Source: Pseudaeromonas sharmana (GTDB lineage Bacteria > Pseudomonadota > Gammaproteobacteria > Enterobacterales > Aeromonadaceae). From it: DNA of 64,000 nt. Under the pieces are notes generated by a model. The model was given only the letters and a program-made list of their open reading frames with translations. It made no database searches and had not been told where the DNA came from. Below, in pieces: positions 24,401 through 32,769 of this stretch. How positions within the stretch are numbered: position 1 is the first letter of the stretch; each line of letters begins with the position of its first letter. Made by a program: the position numbers and the translations under genes. Location of the stretch: NCBI RefSeq assembly GCF_042649925.1, contig NZ_JBHSAF010000015.1, positions 62,001 to 126,000 of the forward strand, read 5' to 3'.

Positions 24401-26031
24401 CGACTCGGTTCGTTCGCAGCCGGCAGTGAAAAACGGACCTCTCCCTGCTTGTCACTGAGTAATTCCTGCTGTTGCAGTTTGAGAGGGAATTGTCCTGAAA
24501 ACGCCAGTGCGCCTTCAACCATGGCTAACTGTTGCCCTTTCAAGCTGGCACTGATGCTGGCATTGGCAACCGGTGAGCCATCAGGGTAGTGCAGACGGAT
24601 TTTGCCGGTGACGGCTTCGCCGGTTTTGAAATTGGGTTTATCCAGTTGCAGTTCGATGTCAAAGTGTGGTTTGACATATTCGGCAACCCGGAATGCAGCG
24701 GTGTGGCTGTTGCCGTCCAGTTCCACCCGTATTTCGTAGCCACCGGCCTGGGCGTTATCCGGCAAGGAGAAGTCCAAATCGGCGCCGTGGCTGGCCTGCC
24801 AATCCAGTTGTCTTTGCAGTAACGGCAAACCGGACGGATCGAGTACGCTGACGGTGATGTGTTTGGCATCGACCGGTGTCGATTGTCGGGCATTGCTGAA
24901 GTGACGGGCGATAAACTTCATCTGTACCTTGTCGCCTGGCCGGTACAGAGGGCGGTCCGTCACAGTGTAAAGTTTGGTGTTGTAGATCTCGCTGTCGTAA
25001 TAGAAATTCTCGGCAATTGTCAGGCCGCCCTGTTTATCCAGCGCCAGCAGGTAACTGTGTTCCGGGCTGGTATGCTGCAGCAGCGCCAGACCTTGAACAT
25101 CTGTAGTTTGACTTTGCAAGGTGCCGGTACCATCAGTCCATATCACCTGAGTTCCGGCTGTGGGTTGCCCGCTTTGGCGATCCACGCTCCAGGCCAGCAG
25201 TTGTTGGCCGGCGATCTTGCTGATTAAGACCGAATTGGAGACAAACACCAGCGTGGTGGCCCGATGACTGCCGATGATGGCTTCCACCAGATAGAGACCT
25301 GGCTGTTGTTTACCCAGCGGAATCATGACGTTACCAGGCCGTGCGGCGATAAAGTCGCTGCTGCTGCCTTCGAGCTTGACCCCCTTGGGCGGCGTGAGTC
25401 CTTTGGCTTGCCAGATTGGGTAACGAAATTGCGTGACCAGCGGTAGTGACTTCAGGGGCGCGTAGACACTGGGTGCTTCATAGCGCGTTGGTTCCGTGAT
25501 GTATTGGCTGGTCGCCAGCTCAGGCGCCTTGGCGGTCATCGCCTGTCGCGCCTGGGCAGAAAACACCCGTTGCCAGGAGCGGCGTGAACTCTTGTACCAG
25601 GCGTCCCAGAGGTAGCTCAACGTGTTGGCGGCGCCTTCGCCCCGGTAGTTGGCGTTAACCAAGATACGGTGCAGGTTTTTTTGCTGTTGCAGAAAACTGA
25701 GCGGATCTGGAATGCGATACAGGCGTACATCCGCGCCACCGTACTGTTCCAGATAGTATTGATCTCGCGCATTGGCCTCGATGCGGACGAGCGCCTCTTC
25801 ATCACTGCCATAGCTGTTATCGCTGAGCAGGTAGAAGGTGGAGCCGGTCTGCGGTACGTAATTGCTCAATGGCACGGGTTGCAATGTCGCCTGCTGTTCT
25901 GCTAGCAAAGCGCGCTGTTCATCCAGACTTGGCGTTTCATCTGCGCGACTGGAGAGAGACAGACAGCTCAGCGCGACAAGAAGCCCAGCCGATAGAAGCC
26001 GAGAAAATTGGGGTTGTTTTCTGTAGGTTGC
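21409..26031 (-). CDS. yfaS: YfaS, bacterial alpha-2-macroglobulin
   Basis: About 1540-aa periplasmic alpha-2-macroglobulin, a protease trap. The signal peptide reads LLSAGLLVALSCLSLSSRA. MG domains fill the N-terminal half; the region YRPGDKVQMKFIARHFSN is typical. The thioester motif is intact (GCVEQ, C1083-Q1086), so covalent capture is possible. I chose GTG 26031 because AAGGA lies six bases before it; an ATG at 26049 has no such site and an upstream extension is implausible. It overlaps the end of yfaT by 64 bases. There is no lipobox, so unlike lipoprotein relatives it is probably soluble in the periplasm. Confidence 0.93.
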   Translation of the reverse strand, partial: ATYRKQPQFSRLLSAGLLVALSCLSLSSRADETPSLDEQRALLAEQQATLQPVPLSNYVPQTGSTFYLLSDNSYGSDEEALVRIEANARDQYYLEQYGGADVRLYRIPDPLSFLQQQKNLHRILVNANYRGEGAANTLSYLWDAWYKSSRRSWQRVFSAQARQAMTAKAPELATSQYITEPTRYEAPSVYAPLKSLPLVTQFRYPIWQAKGLTPPKGVKLEGSSSDFIAARPGNVMIPLGKQQPGLYLVEAIIGSHRATTLVFVSNSVLISKIAGQQLLAWSVDRQSGQPTAGTQVIWTDGTGTLQSQTTDVQGLALLQHTSPEHSYLLALDKQGGLTIAENFYYDSEIYNTKLYTVTDRPLYRPGDKVQMKFIARHFSNARQSTPVDAKHITVSVLDPSGLPLLQRQLDWQASHGADLDFSLPDNAQAGGYEIRVELDGNSHTAAFRVAEYVKPHFDIELQLDKPNFKTGEAVTGKIRLHYPDGSPVANASISASLKGQQLAMVEGALAFSGQFPLKLQQQELLSDKQGEVRFSLPAANEPSRYILTLLASDDAAWRVKRTHEILIERGMTPYQIDAPRQFSQPGDSISFHWRPIAETTPPANEQPVSYQWLRLEDRKLLEGQLTAGSDSLDLALSEGGSYRLSLRDHAGNLVAATSHWVAGPELQSAPGVIEIHPDQRRYDAGQTATVLVSFPAATAEALLTLERDGVDKHALLSRGADWIKTRKLTDTQWQLELPVTADYAPNMTLSVLNVSAGDYQFRNVGLLVRQPQVAIQVQADKPGYQPGDNVKLTLNTAVEGQPRASHLVVGVVDEMVYLLQPELAPDIHQFFYHPRRNNVRTTSSLNFITYDMSLPHLGNGMTPNSQRHERGVKVLERPRRDDQDTALWLPDVTTDANGRAEVSFVMPDALTRWRVVVRAYTDDGIVGQQQQTLVSDLPVYLKWSGPTHFRRGDKPTLEWLVFNRTPEQIAAKVQWPELQQEEQLQLASGTSWLRQNVTLDADRTLRSRLETPQHRDALEVKLTTEAAGWPSWQQLTLASVVRDQTVPLTLPADAEQITVYSDDSVQASLRSLMDSLIEYPYGCVEQTASRLLPLAIAYRLQTNPQDAARLRQLLLTQRLRLVHMANPDGSFGWWGDQTQGSLLLSSYAYYVDWFTMQALGLPLPDGQAEALLALYQQNAQTAPLLHRLLALSWMEQMGLPVQNLLQGSDEALTVQWQALPAADASLDPLASSLVMLHPESRPGVFMAALLSQRLHRVLGSTLPAALQQNLLAVQEEMAASASPLLQWLQPGANKADGARIASIARAMPTLERALLLDWILHDSPAQTTPEFSLDGDWQAEHTLSGATLWHWTGKQPPTSLQLQSSTSEPHQLSLSFRSLAPAEATLPVTLTRTLYELTPLPDNAGYHAKPVTQTDTLHTNRLYVDEVRLQSPPEMRHQYALLEVPLPPGASVEPSTWGVTISGLDGNEYPVDFARNQFEEGNLSYQVPFPEVAGEQVQRQLLRFASRGEFVMPAARLFMMYQPSQQAVQSDASNAHWRID

Positions 26032-26612
26032 CACCGCGTATCCTTCCATTGCGTCATCTGTTGCAGACTCACTGCCCGCAGGCCGTTGTCCTTGGGGGTG
26101 ACAGTTCCGGTATGGTAGGCAATGTACTGCCCCATCCATACCATCAGGTGTTGTGCATCACCCTGGTCGAAAAATAGCAAGTCGCCCGGCTGGGCCTCAT
26201 TGAATGAACGGCCGACAAACACACTGTTCTGCTGTACCAGTGCCTGGGCGGTGACAAAGGCTTTTAGTTCGCCATCGATGTCGCGCCAGCGAAAGCGCAG
26301 TTGTTGTCGTTGTTGTTCATCCAGTTGTAGCGGGGCGGGCATCAAGGCTGCGGACAGTCCGCTTGCCTGTTGCCAGCGCCGGTCATGGGAGGCCAGTGCC
26401 TCGCCGACGGCAAATCGTACCAGTCCGGCACAATCTCTATGTACCCAGCGTGGCGAGGGATGACGCACCTGCTGATCCAGCACGCGGACAAACCAGGCCC
26501 GAAAGCGTTGCGACTGCTGTCCATCCAGCTGTAGCGGCGGGCTCAACGATGCCTCTTCCAGCGCCAACGCTGGGCTGGAGCCAAGCCATAACCAAATCAG
26601 CAACCATCTCAT
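25968..26612 (-). CDS. yfaT: YfaT, DUF1175 protein resembling NlpC/P60 peptidases
   Basis: 214-aa exported protein (signal peptide LLIWLWLGSSPALA). I chose ATG 26612, which overlaps the yfaA stop (ATGA). The family has no named function, but RDCAGLVRF with C61, PGDLLFF, AQHLMVWMG with H155 and AYHTG with H167 follow the order and style of NlpC/P60 cysteine peptidases. The two His are 12 residues apart, as in E. coli MepS (Spr) H119/H131. Hence it could be a peptidoglycan or protein endopeptidase. The loop between Cys and His is longer than usual. Its 3' end overlaps yfaS. Confidence 0.85.
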   Translation of the reverse strand: MRWLLIWLWLGSSPALALEEASLSPPLQLDGQQSQRFRAWFVRVLDQQVRHPSPRWVHRDCAGLVRFAVGEALASHDRRWQQASGLSAALMPAPLQLDEQQRQQLRFRWRDIDGELKAFVTAQALVQQNSVFVGRSFNEAQPGDLLFFDQGDAQHLMVWMGQYIAYHTGTVTPKDNGLRAVSLQQMTQWKDTRWQPTENNPNFLGFYRLGFLSR

Positions 26613-28324
26613 GGCGCCTCGTCCTGCCACTGCAATGGGTACCATTTGCTGCCACCGCTTAATGAGAAGTGGTGGCCAAAATCGGCCTGAATGGATAATG
26701 GCTTCAGTGTGGCAAGTGTCTGCAATCTAGGCTGTAAGTAATAGCGGGCAGACTGACGGAACAGGGGCTCAATCTGCCCTGGCAAGGCGGCATACATTTC
26801 GCGCTCAAGCAGTGCGGACAGCTGGGCTGGTCTCACATAAGCCAGCGTATTAGCTGGATGGGCCAGCTTTTCGGCCAGTGCCGGATAAGTGTGTTGCTGA
26901 ACCGCCAGTGCTTGATCAACCAGGCGGCCATCAGCCGAGAAGAACAGGGTGGATCCTTGCACCGCCAACGTGACAGGAAAGAAGCGTGCGGCTGAGAGTT
27001 GATCGCGGAACGGCTCCTTGCTGGCCAGTTGACTGCCATATCTGGCACTCACAACCCGGCGCCAGTAGGCGCCTGCCTTGGCCGGATCCTCTTCAACGGG
27101 AAAGCGCTCGCCACGAATGTATTCGCTGGCACCAATCAGGCGCTCAAACAGTGATTTCAATGCGCTCTTATGCTGTAACGCCAGCGTGTCGCTCTTGAAG
27201 CGGGCCATCAGTAACGGCGACGCTAATCGGGAGTCAGGATACCAGCAGATCCCCAGGGGGCCGGCGAGATCATCCAGGATGGCGGTTCCGCTGTGATCGT
27301 CCTGCGAACTGGCCCACTGTTGAACAACCTCTTTGCCTGCCAGCCAGTCGGCAGGTAAAGAGAGGCAGAGCGCGGCGCCGGCGGGTGCTTGCTGCCAGAG
27401 CGCTGAGGCGTCCAGGGTTTCAAGTTGGTTGTCGAGCAACAGATGGCTGCGCCACAGGCCATCGCTGCCAAGATCAAAACGCAATGCCTGCAGGCCAGAA
27501 AAGAAATGCTGGTAGCCAAATGACAGGAAGTGGGCATCCAGTATCAGCGTCTGCTCAGCCGGCGCCGACTCCTGGGATAGCGACAGCGCCTTTTGCTGGT
27601 CAGCGAATCCACTCTCAAGGGCTTGGCTCAGCAGTGCCAACTGTTCCTTTTGTAATGCCGGGTTGCCCTCGGGGGTCAGTTCACCGCTGTCGCTGGCAAG
27701 CATTCCCTGGTCGGATAACACCAGAAGGTGCTCGGCATGGGAAACAAAAACCAGATGGCGCTGATAGCCGTAGTCAAGGCGATAAATCGGCTCCTGCGTG
27801 CCACCGACCTCAAGTTCACCGATGCGCATCAGTTGACTATCGCTGGCCGAGAGGGTGGTTAACCGGGTCAGGGTACGCGACAACAGGTTGGTTTGCAGCC
27901 TCAGCATCCAGTAACCGAGGCGACCATCGTGGCTGCGCCACAGGCTGACATCCGCCGGGGCATCCAGCAGTTTTTGCAGCAACTGTTCCTGCAGTGTCAG
28001 TTGATGTTCATACGCCAGGCGGCGCAAGGTGCCATGCAATGCCATCTTCTGGCTATGGTCGTCGTAATAGAAGGCGAAGTCTTCGGTGAGCAATCGTTGC
28101 AATAACGGTTGGCGTAAAATGTCACGTGGTAATCGCGCCAGATGCTGGCTGAGTATACGGGCATCAGGTCGAGTGAGATCGATGGCGACTTGCGTTTCAG
28201 ACAGCTGTCGGCTGTTGAGTTTGACTGTCGGCAGGGCCAGCCGGACCGCATAGAAAGCGGCGGAAGCCGCGGTGGCAAGGATGAGGAAGAGCCCCAATCC
28301 GATAAGGGTTTGCCGGCGTGTCAT
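26609..28324 (-). CDS. yfaA: YfaA, membrane-anchored DUF2138 protein
   Basis: 571-aa first gene of the yfa operon. It has one N-terminal transmembrane helix (LIGLGLFLILATAASAAFYA) and a large periplasmic part without recognisable catalytic motif. It matches E. coli YfaA by length, operon position and style (KLNSRQLSETQVAIDLTRP). GACAGG nine bases before ATG 28324 favours that start over the ATG nine bases earlier. It may be the membrane anchor for the yfa set. Downstream it overlaps yfaT by four bases. Confidence 0.85.
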   Translation of the reverse strand: MTRRQTLIGLGLFLILATAASAAFYAVRLALPTVKLNSRQLSETQVAIDLTRPDARILSQHLARLPRDILRQPLLQRLLTEDFAFYYDDHSQKMALHGTLRRLAYEHQLTLQEQLLQKLLDAPADVSLWRSHDGRLGYWMLRLQTNLLSRTLTRLTTLSASDSQLMRIGELEVGGTQEPIYRLDYGYQRHLVFVSHAEHLLVLSDQGMLASDSGELTPEGNPALQKEQLALLSQALESGFADQQKALSLSQESAPAEQTLILDAHFLSFGYQHFFSGLQALRFDLGSDGLWRSHLLLDNQLETLDASALWQQAPAGAALCLSLPADWLAGKEVVQQWASSQDDHSGTAILDDLAGPLGICWYPDSRLASPLLMARFKSDTLALQHKSALKSLFERLIGASEYIRGERFPVEEDPAKAGAYWRRVVSARYGSQLASKEPFRDQLSAARFFPVTLAVQGSTLFFSADGRLVDQALAVQQHTYPALAEKLAHPANTLAYVRPAQLSALLEREMYAALPGQIEPLFRQSARYYLQPRLQTLATLKPLSIQADFGHHFSLSGGSKWYPLQWQDEAP

Positions 28325-28423
28325 GCTGAGCATCCTGTCTCTTGGCCGGCGTGGTTGGTTCCATGCGGGCGCTATTTCCTGGAGCGCGCATGGTATCCGA
28401 TGGGGTCTTTCTCTGCAACCAGA

Positions 28424-28452
28424 CCGCCATAAAGTTGCGAACCTTATGGCGG
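28424..28452 (-). terminator. Hairpin after mrcA
   Basis: CCGCCATAA and TTATGGCGG form a perfect 9-bp stem around 11 bases, just after the mrcA stop codon. The following bases on the minus strand (TCTGGTT) make only a poor T run, so termination may be partial and could allow read-through into yfaA. Confidence 0.55.
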
Positions 28453-28462
28453 TTGGCCGTGA

Positions 28463-30946
28463 TTAGAAGATGTCGTCTGTGCTGGTCCCTGGCTCGCTTG
28501 AACCGCCCTCACCAAACAGAGTGTCATTGCCGGGATTCGCCAATGTTGGCTCGGAACCCTTCTGGAAATATTCGACACGGCTGTTGCTGTCTTCCGGTGT
28601 GCTCAACATCCCGGAGACGTTGTCGATGCGGACTTCCACGACATCATCGGGGCGGGGAACGGGCGCCTCGGGGGTATTGGCGAGCGCTATTTTCATGAAC
28701 TCAATCCAGATCGGCTGCGCGGCGCTGGCACCATACTCGTTACCGGCAATCGAACGCCCCAGTTTTCGTCTGTGATCGTCAAATCCCACCCAGGTTGTGG
28801 CCACCAGCTTGCTGTTGAAGCCGGAAAACCAGGCATCCTTGGCTTCATTGGTGGTCCCGGTTTTACCGGCGATATCCTGACGTTTAAGCTCTCTGGCCGC
28901 ACGCCACCCCGTTCCCAGCCAGGAGCCTTGCATGCCGCGATCTTTGCCACCGAAGATGGCACTGTGCATCGCTTCGGATACCAAAAAAGCATTGGCATGG
29001 GAGATAATCTGCGGCGCCAGAGGCGCGGCAGTCGGATCGGCGGGGGCGGCAGGAAGGGCCGACGCGGTAGCCGGATCCGGCGTCACGGTATTACTACAGC
29101 TCGGGCAGGCAACGGGGGCCTTGGCCTCGAATAGCGTAGTGCCATTGGTATCCTCAACCTTGGTAATGATATGAGGGGTTACCTTGTAGCCGCTGTTGGC
29201 AATGGCGGCATAACCCGTGGCCATCTCCATCGGGCTCACTTCAATGGCACCCAGCGCCAAGGCCTCGTTGCGTTGTTCGGGTTTGACATCAAATCCGAAC
29301 TGGCGCAGATGATCCATCAACTTGCCAATGCCGACGCTTCTTAGCAAGCGCACCGAGACCACATTCTTGGAACGGGCCAAGGCTTCGCGCAAGGTAATGG
29401 GGCCGTCGTACACTGGCGGTGAGTTCTTCGGGCTCCAGGCCGTACCGGAGGCGGTATCCCATTGGTTGATCGGCGCGTCATTGACCAGGGAGGCGAGGGT
29501 GAAACCGGAGTTGAACGCAGCAGAATAGATGAACGGTTTAATGTTCGAGCCGGCCTGGCGTTTGGCCTGGTCAACGCGGTTAAACTTGCTCTGTTCGAAA
29601 CTGAAGCCGCCAACCAGTGCCTGGATGGCGCCATTTTGTGGATCCAGAGCCACAAACGCGGCGTTAACCTCGGGGATTTGAACCAGTCGCAAGCTGGTGT
29701 CATCTTCCGGCCATACCCAGATTAGATCGCCAACATGCAGGATATCGGCAGCACGCCGGGGCGCCGTACCTTGACGCTCATCGGTAATGAAAGGGCGAGC
29801 CCACTTCATGCCATCCCAATTGATGGAGCCTTCAAGCCCCCCTTTAATCACCACATCGGCCTGCTTATCACGAATCCGTGTGACCACTGCCGGCTCAAAA
29901 GGATCGCTGCTGGAGAGATCATTTAGATATTCATAGATGCGGTCAGTGGTCCAGGCTGGCTCCTTGGCCTGCCAGAGGCGTTTTTCTGCGCCGCGATAGC
30001 CATGCCGCAGGTCGTAGTCCAGCAAGCCACGAAATACCGCATCATCGGCGGCTTTCTGCAGTTTGGCTGTAATGGTGGTATAGACATTGAATCCTTTGGT
30101 ATAGGCCTCATCGCCGTAGCGATCGACCATGAACTTGCGCGCCATCTCGCCAACATAGGCGGCATTGAGCATGATGTCTGCGCCGTGGTAGCGGGTGGCG
30201 ACCGGCTCCATCTTGGCGGCGTCATATTGCTCGCGCGTGATTTTCCCCAATTCCAGCATCCGCCCCAGTACAACGTTCCGTCGTGCCTCCGCTCGTTGTG
30301 GCGAGCGAATAGGATTCAGCATCGAGGGGGCTTTCGGCAGACCTGCAATGACGGCAATCTGGCCCAGCGTCAACTGATCAACCGGCTTGCCATAATAAAC
30401 TTGGGCCGCTGCGCCGACGCCAAAAGCACGATATCCAAGTGGGATCTTGTTGAGGTACAGCTCGAGAATTTCATCTTTGGATAGCTCTTTCTCTATATGC
30501 CAGGCGAGAAAGACTTCTTTAATTTTGCGCAGAATGGTTTTTTCCCGGCTAAGGAAAAAGTTTCTGGCGACTTGCTGAGTGATGGTGCTGGCCCCTTGTC
30601 GCATCTGGCCTGTGGTCAGCCAGACCACGCCAGCGCGCATGATGCCAATTGGATCGATGCCGGGGTGCTCATAAAACCGGGCGTCCTCAATCGACAGGAA
30701 CGCATCGATCATCGGTTGTGGGATCTCGTTGATCTTCAACGGGATGCGGCGCATTTCACCATATTCGGCGATCAAAGCACCATCTGCGCTGTAGACTCGC
30801 ATCGGTGTCTCGAATTTGGCGTCACGCAGGCTCGTGACGTCCGGCAGACTGTTTTCCAGCGCAAAATAAAACGCTGAAATGCCGGCAATGCCAAGCGCAA
30901 CCAAAAACAAGCCAAACCAGAACAGACGTTTGAGCCAAATAAGCAT
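28463..30946 (-). CDS. mrcA: Penicillin-binding protein 1A
   Basis: Bifunctional peptidoglycan synthase in the inner membrane: polymerises glycan and cross-links peptides. N-terminal helix (WFGLFLVALGIAGISAFYFA), then the GT51 domain with SIEDARFYEHPGID and QGASTITQQVARNFFLS, an OB-like segment, and the transpeptidase with GSNIKPF (SxxK), RSKN (SxN) and GKTGTTNEAKD (KTG). 827 aa is slightly shorter than E. coli PBP1A. It is divergent from pilM, a common arrangement in gammaproteobacteria, and is followed by the yfa operon on the same strand. Confidence 0.97.
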   Translation of the reverse strand: MLIWLKRLFWFGLFLVALGIAGISAFYFALENSLPDVTSLRDAKFETPMRVYSADGALIAEYGEMRRIPLKINEIPQPMIDAFLSIEDARFYEHPGIDPIGIMRAGVVWLTTGQMRQGASTITQQVARNFFLSREKTILRKIKEVFLAWHIEKELSKDEILELYLNKIPLGYRAFGVGAAAQVYYGKPVDQLTLGQIAVIAGLPKAPSMLNPIRSPQRAEARRNVVLGRMLELGKITREQYDAAKMEPVATRYHGADIMLNAAYVGEMARKFMVDRYGDEAYTKGFNVYTTITAKLQKAADDAVFRGLLDYDLRHGYRGAEKRLWQAKEPAWTTDRIYEYLNDLSSSDPFEPAVVTRIRDKQADVVIKGGLEGSINWDGMKWARPFITDERQGTAPRRAADILHVGDLIWVWPEDDTSLRLVQIPEVNAAFVALDPQNGAIQALVGGFSFEQSKFNRVDQAKRQAGSNIKPFIYSAAFNSGFTLASLVNDAPINQWDTASGTAWSPKNSPPVYDGPITLREALARSKNVVSVRLLRSVGIGKLMDHLRQFGFDVKPEQRNEALALGAIEVSPMEMATGYAAIANSGYKVTPHIITKVEDTNGTTLFEAKAPVACPSCSNTVTPDPATASALPAAPADPTAAPLAPQIISHANAFLVSEAMHSAIFGGKDRGMQGSWLGTGWRAARELKRQDIAGKTGTTNEAKDAWFSGFNSKLVATTWVGFDDHRRKLGRSIAGNEYGASAAQPIWIEFMKIALANTPEAPVPRPDDVVEVRIDNVSGMLSTPEDSNSRVEYFQKGSEPTLANPGNDTLFGEGGSSEPGTSTDDIF

Positions 30947-31117
30947 CTTGTGCCACCCATTGGGGATATATGCCGGAAATGGCAGGCAGTATATTTGTTA
31001 ACTAGTTCAAATTCGAGCGTTTTGCTTGCTACTCTGGAGTGGTTTTGGTTAGCACCTATGTATAGGATTGGGATACAAAAGAATATCCTTCTTGCCTTTT
31101 AGCGCACGGATGCATTT

Positions 31118-32185
31118 ATGTTAGGTTTATCAAATCAAGGTAGTCTGTACCCCATGATAGGGGTTGACTTCGGTAGCCAGACCATCAAAGCGGTGGTGAT
31201 TTCCGGCAAACCGGGTCGCTTCCAGATCGATGCCTGCATCGAGGTTTTGACCCCGAAGGGGTGTTTGGTCGATTATCAGATGCAGGATGTTGAGCGCATC
31301 GCACAATCGGTCAAGCAACTGGTCAAATTGCTGCCAGGGCGTCAGCGCTATGCGGCTACGGCCGTCTCCGGCTCGAACGTTATCACCAAGGTTACGCAGG
31401 TGGACAACAAGATGGGGCCTTCCGAACTGGAAGGCCACATTGAAATGGAGGCGGAGCAGCTTATTCCATTTCCAATGGATGAAATCAGTCTCGACTTTGA
31501 GATCCTCGGGCCGAATTTAAGCGATCCGACACGCAATGATGTGCTGGTCAGTGCGGCGCGGACAGACAGCGTCACCAGCCGTGTAACCACACTGCAAGAC
31601 TCCGGTTTGCAAGTCAAAGTGGTGGACGTCGGTTTGCATTCGCTGGCGCGGGCTGTGGTCGCTCTGGTTCCCGAGCTTGAGGCCGGCAAGTCGCAATCTG
31701 TGTGTGCATTAGTGGATATCGGGGCTGTGTCTTTGACATTCGGCATCATGGTGAATGGCGAAATTATCTATTCCCGGCTCCAGAGCTTCGGCGGCGATAA
31801 CTTTACCCAATCCATCGCCTCCTTCTACAACCTGCCCAACGATGAAGCTGAGCGTACCAAGGTTCAACATCGTCTGCCCGCTGATGCAGATATGGATGTA
31901 CTGGCTCCGTACATCACCCTGCTGGTGCAGCAAATCCGCCGCAACATTCAACTGTTCTGTAGCTCGTCGAGTTATCGTGAAGTCAACATGCTCGTATTGT
32001 CAGGTGGCGGCAGTTTGATTCCAGGCCTGGCTGAACAGCTGGCCATGGAATTGCAAATTGAGGTCAAACACCCGGATCCATTCAGTATTACCCCTCGTCA
32101 CCGCAGTGAATTTGTTAAGCATGGTGCCAAATATATGACGGCGCTCGGATTAGCCTTGCGGAGTTTTGTACCATGTCAAATATAA
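31118..32185 (+). CDS. pilM: Type IV pilus inner-membrane platform protein PilM
   Basis: Actin-like cytoplasmic protein that binds the PilN N-terminus and links the pilus alignment complex to the motor. The nucleotide-binding start GVDFGSQTIKAVVIS and the phosphate loop ALVDIGAVSLTFGI are visible, and LVLSGGGSLIPGLAEQLA near the end is typical. 355 aa is normal. It opens the pilMNOPQ operon and overlaps pilN by 13 bases. The ribosome binding site is weak (CGGA). The 171 bases shared with divergent mrcA hold the promoters, which I could not place with confidence. Confidence 0.96.
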   Translation: MLGLSNQGSLYPMIGVDFGSQTIKAVVISGKPGRFQIDACIEVLTPKGCLVDYQMQDVERIAQSVKQLVKLLPGRQRYAATAVSGSNVITKVTQVDNKMGPSELEGHIEMEAEQLIPFPMDEISLDFEILGPNLSDPTRNDVLVSAARTDSVTSRVTTLQDSGLQVKVVDVGLHSLARAVVALVPELEAGKSQSVCALVDIGAVSLTFGIMVNGEIIYSRLQSFGGDNFTQSIASFYNLPNDEAERTKVQHRLPADADMDVLAPYITLLVQQIRRNIQLFCSSSSYREVNMLVLSGGGSLIPGLAEQLAMELQIEVKHPDPFSITPRHRSEFVKHGAKYMTALGLALRSFVPCQI

Positions 32186-32769
32186 ACCTTCTCCCTTGGC
32201 GTGAAGTTGCCAAGCAGCGGCAGAAAAATATTTTCCTTGCCATGCTGGGTATTACGGTTTTGCTGAGTTGTGGTGTGGTCTTGCTGGTTAATTTATTTTT
32301 CAATCAGGCCATCAAACATCAAGAAGAGCGCAATCAATTTCTACAAAGTGAAATAGTGCTACTGGATGCGAGAATCGGCCAAATAAACAAACTGAAGGCC
32401 AGACGCCAAGAATTGATCGACCGGATGAAATTGATCGATCAACTGCAGCAAAGTCGTAACCAGGTCGTGCATCTGTACAGTGATTTGCCAAAACTGGTGG
32501 CGTCGGGTGTTTATCTGGACTCCCTTGGTCTGATTGATGGTCGTATCGACATGGTTGGCAAGACCGAAGCTCATAGCCGTGTCGCCAGCATGATGCGGAT
32601 GATCGACAAGAGTGGATGGTTGGGACAGACGAATATCAGCTCGATTTTTGCCACTCCGCAGCCGGAAGGGGTCCCATCGTTTGCTTTGAGCGAGTTTTCG
32701 ATGATGTTCCGTATTTTAAGCCATGATAATGATCTGGCCGACAAGATGCAGGGAGCGCAGAAGAAATGA
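32173..32769 (+). CDS. pilN: Type IV pilus assembly protein PilN
   Basis: Bitopic inner-membrane protein of 198 aa. It starts with the conserved INLLPWRE sequence that fits into PilM, followed by one transmembrane helix (FLAMLGITVLLSCGVVLLV), a coiled-coil (about 45-95) and a small ferredoxin-like periplasmic domain. It pairs with PilO. Overlaps with pilM and pilO (four bases) imply coupled translation. Confidence 0.96.
   Translation: MSNINLLPWREVAKQRQKNIFLAMLGITVLLSCGVVLLVNLFFNQAIKHQEERNQFLQSEIVLLDARIGQINKLKARRQELIDRMKLIDQLQQSRNQVVHLYSDLPKLVASGVYLDSLGLIDGRIDMVGKTEAHSRVASMMRMIDKSGWLGQTNISSIFATPQPEGVPSFALSEFSMMFRILSHDNDLADKMQGAQKK

Noticed and set aside
26032..26139. Longer N-terminus for YfaS starting near 26139
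   Set aside because: It would place over 30 unlike residues before the signal peptide and lacks a binding site; GTG 26031 is better supported.
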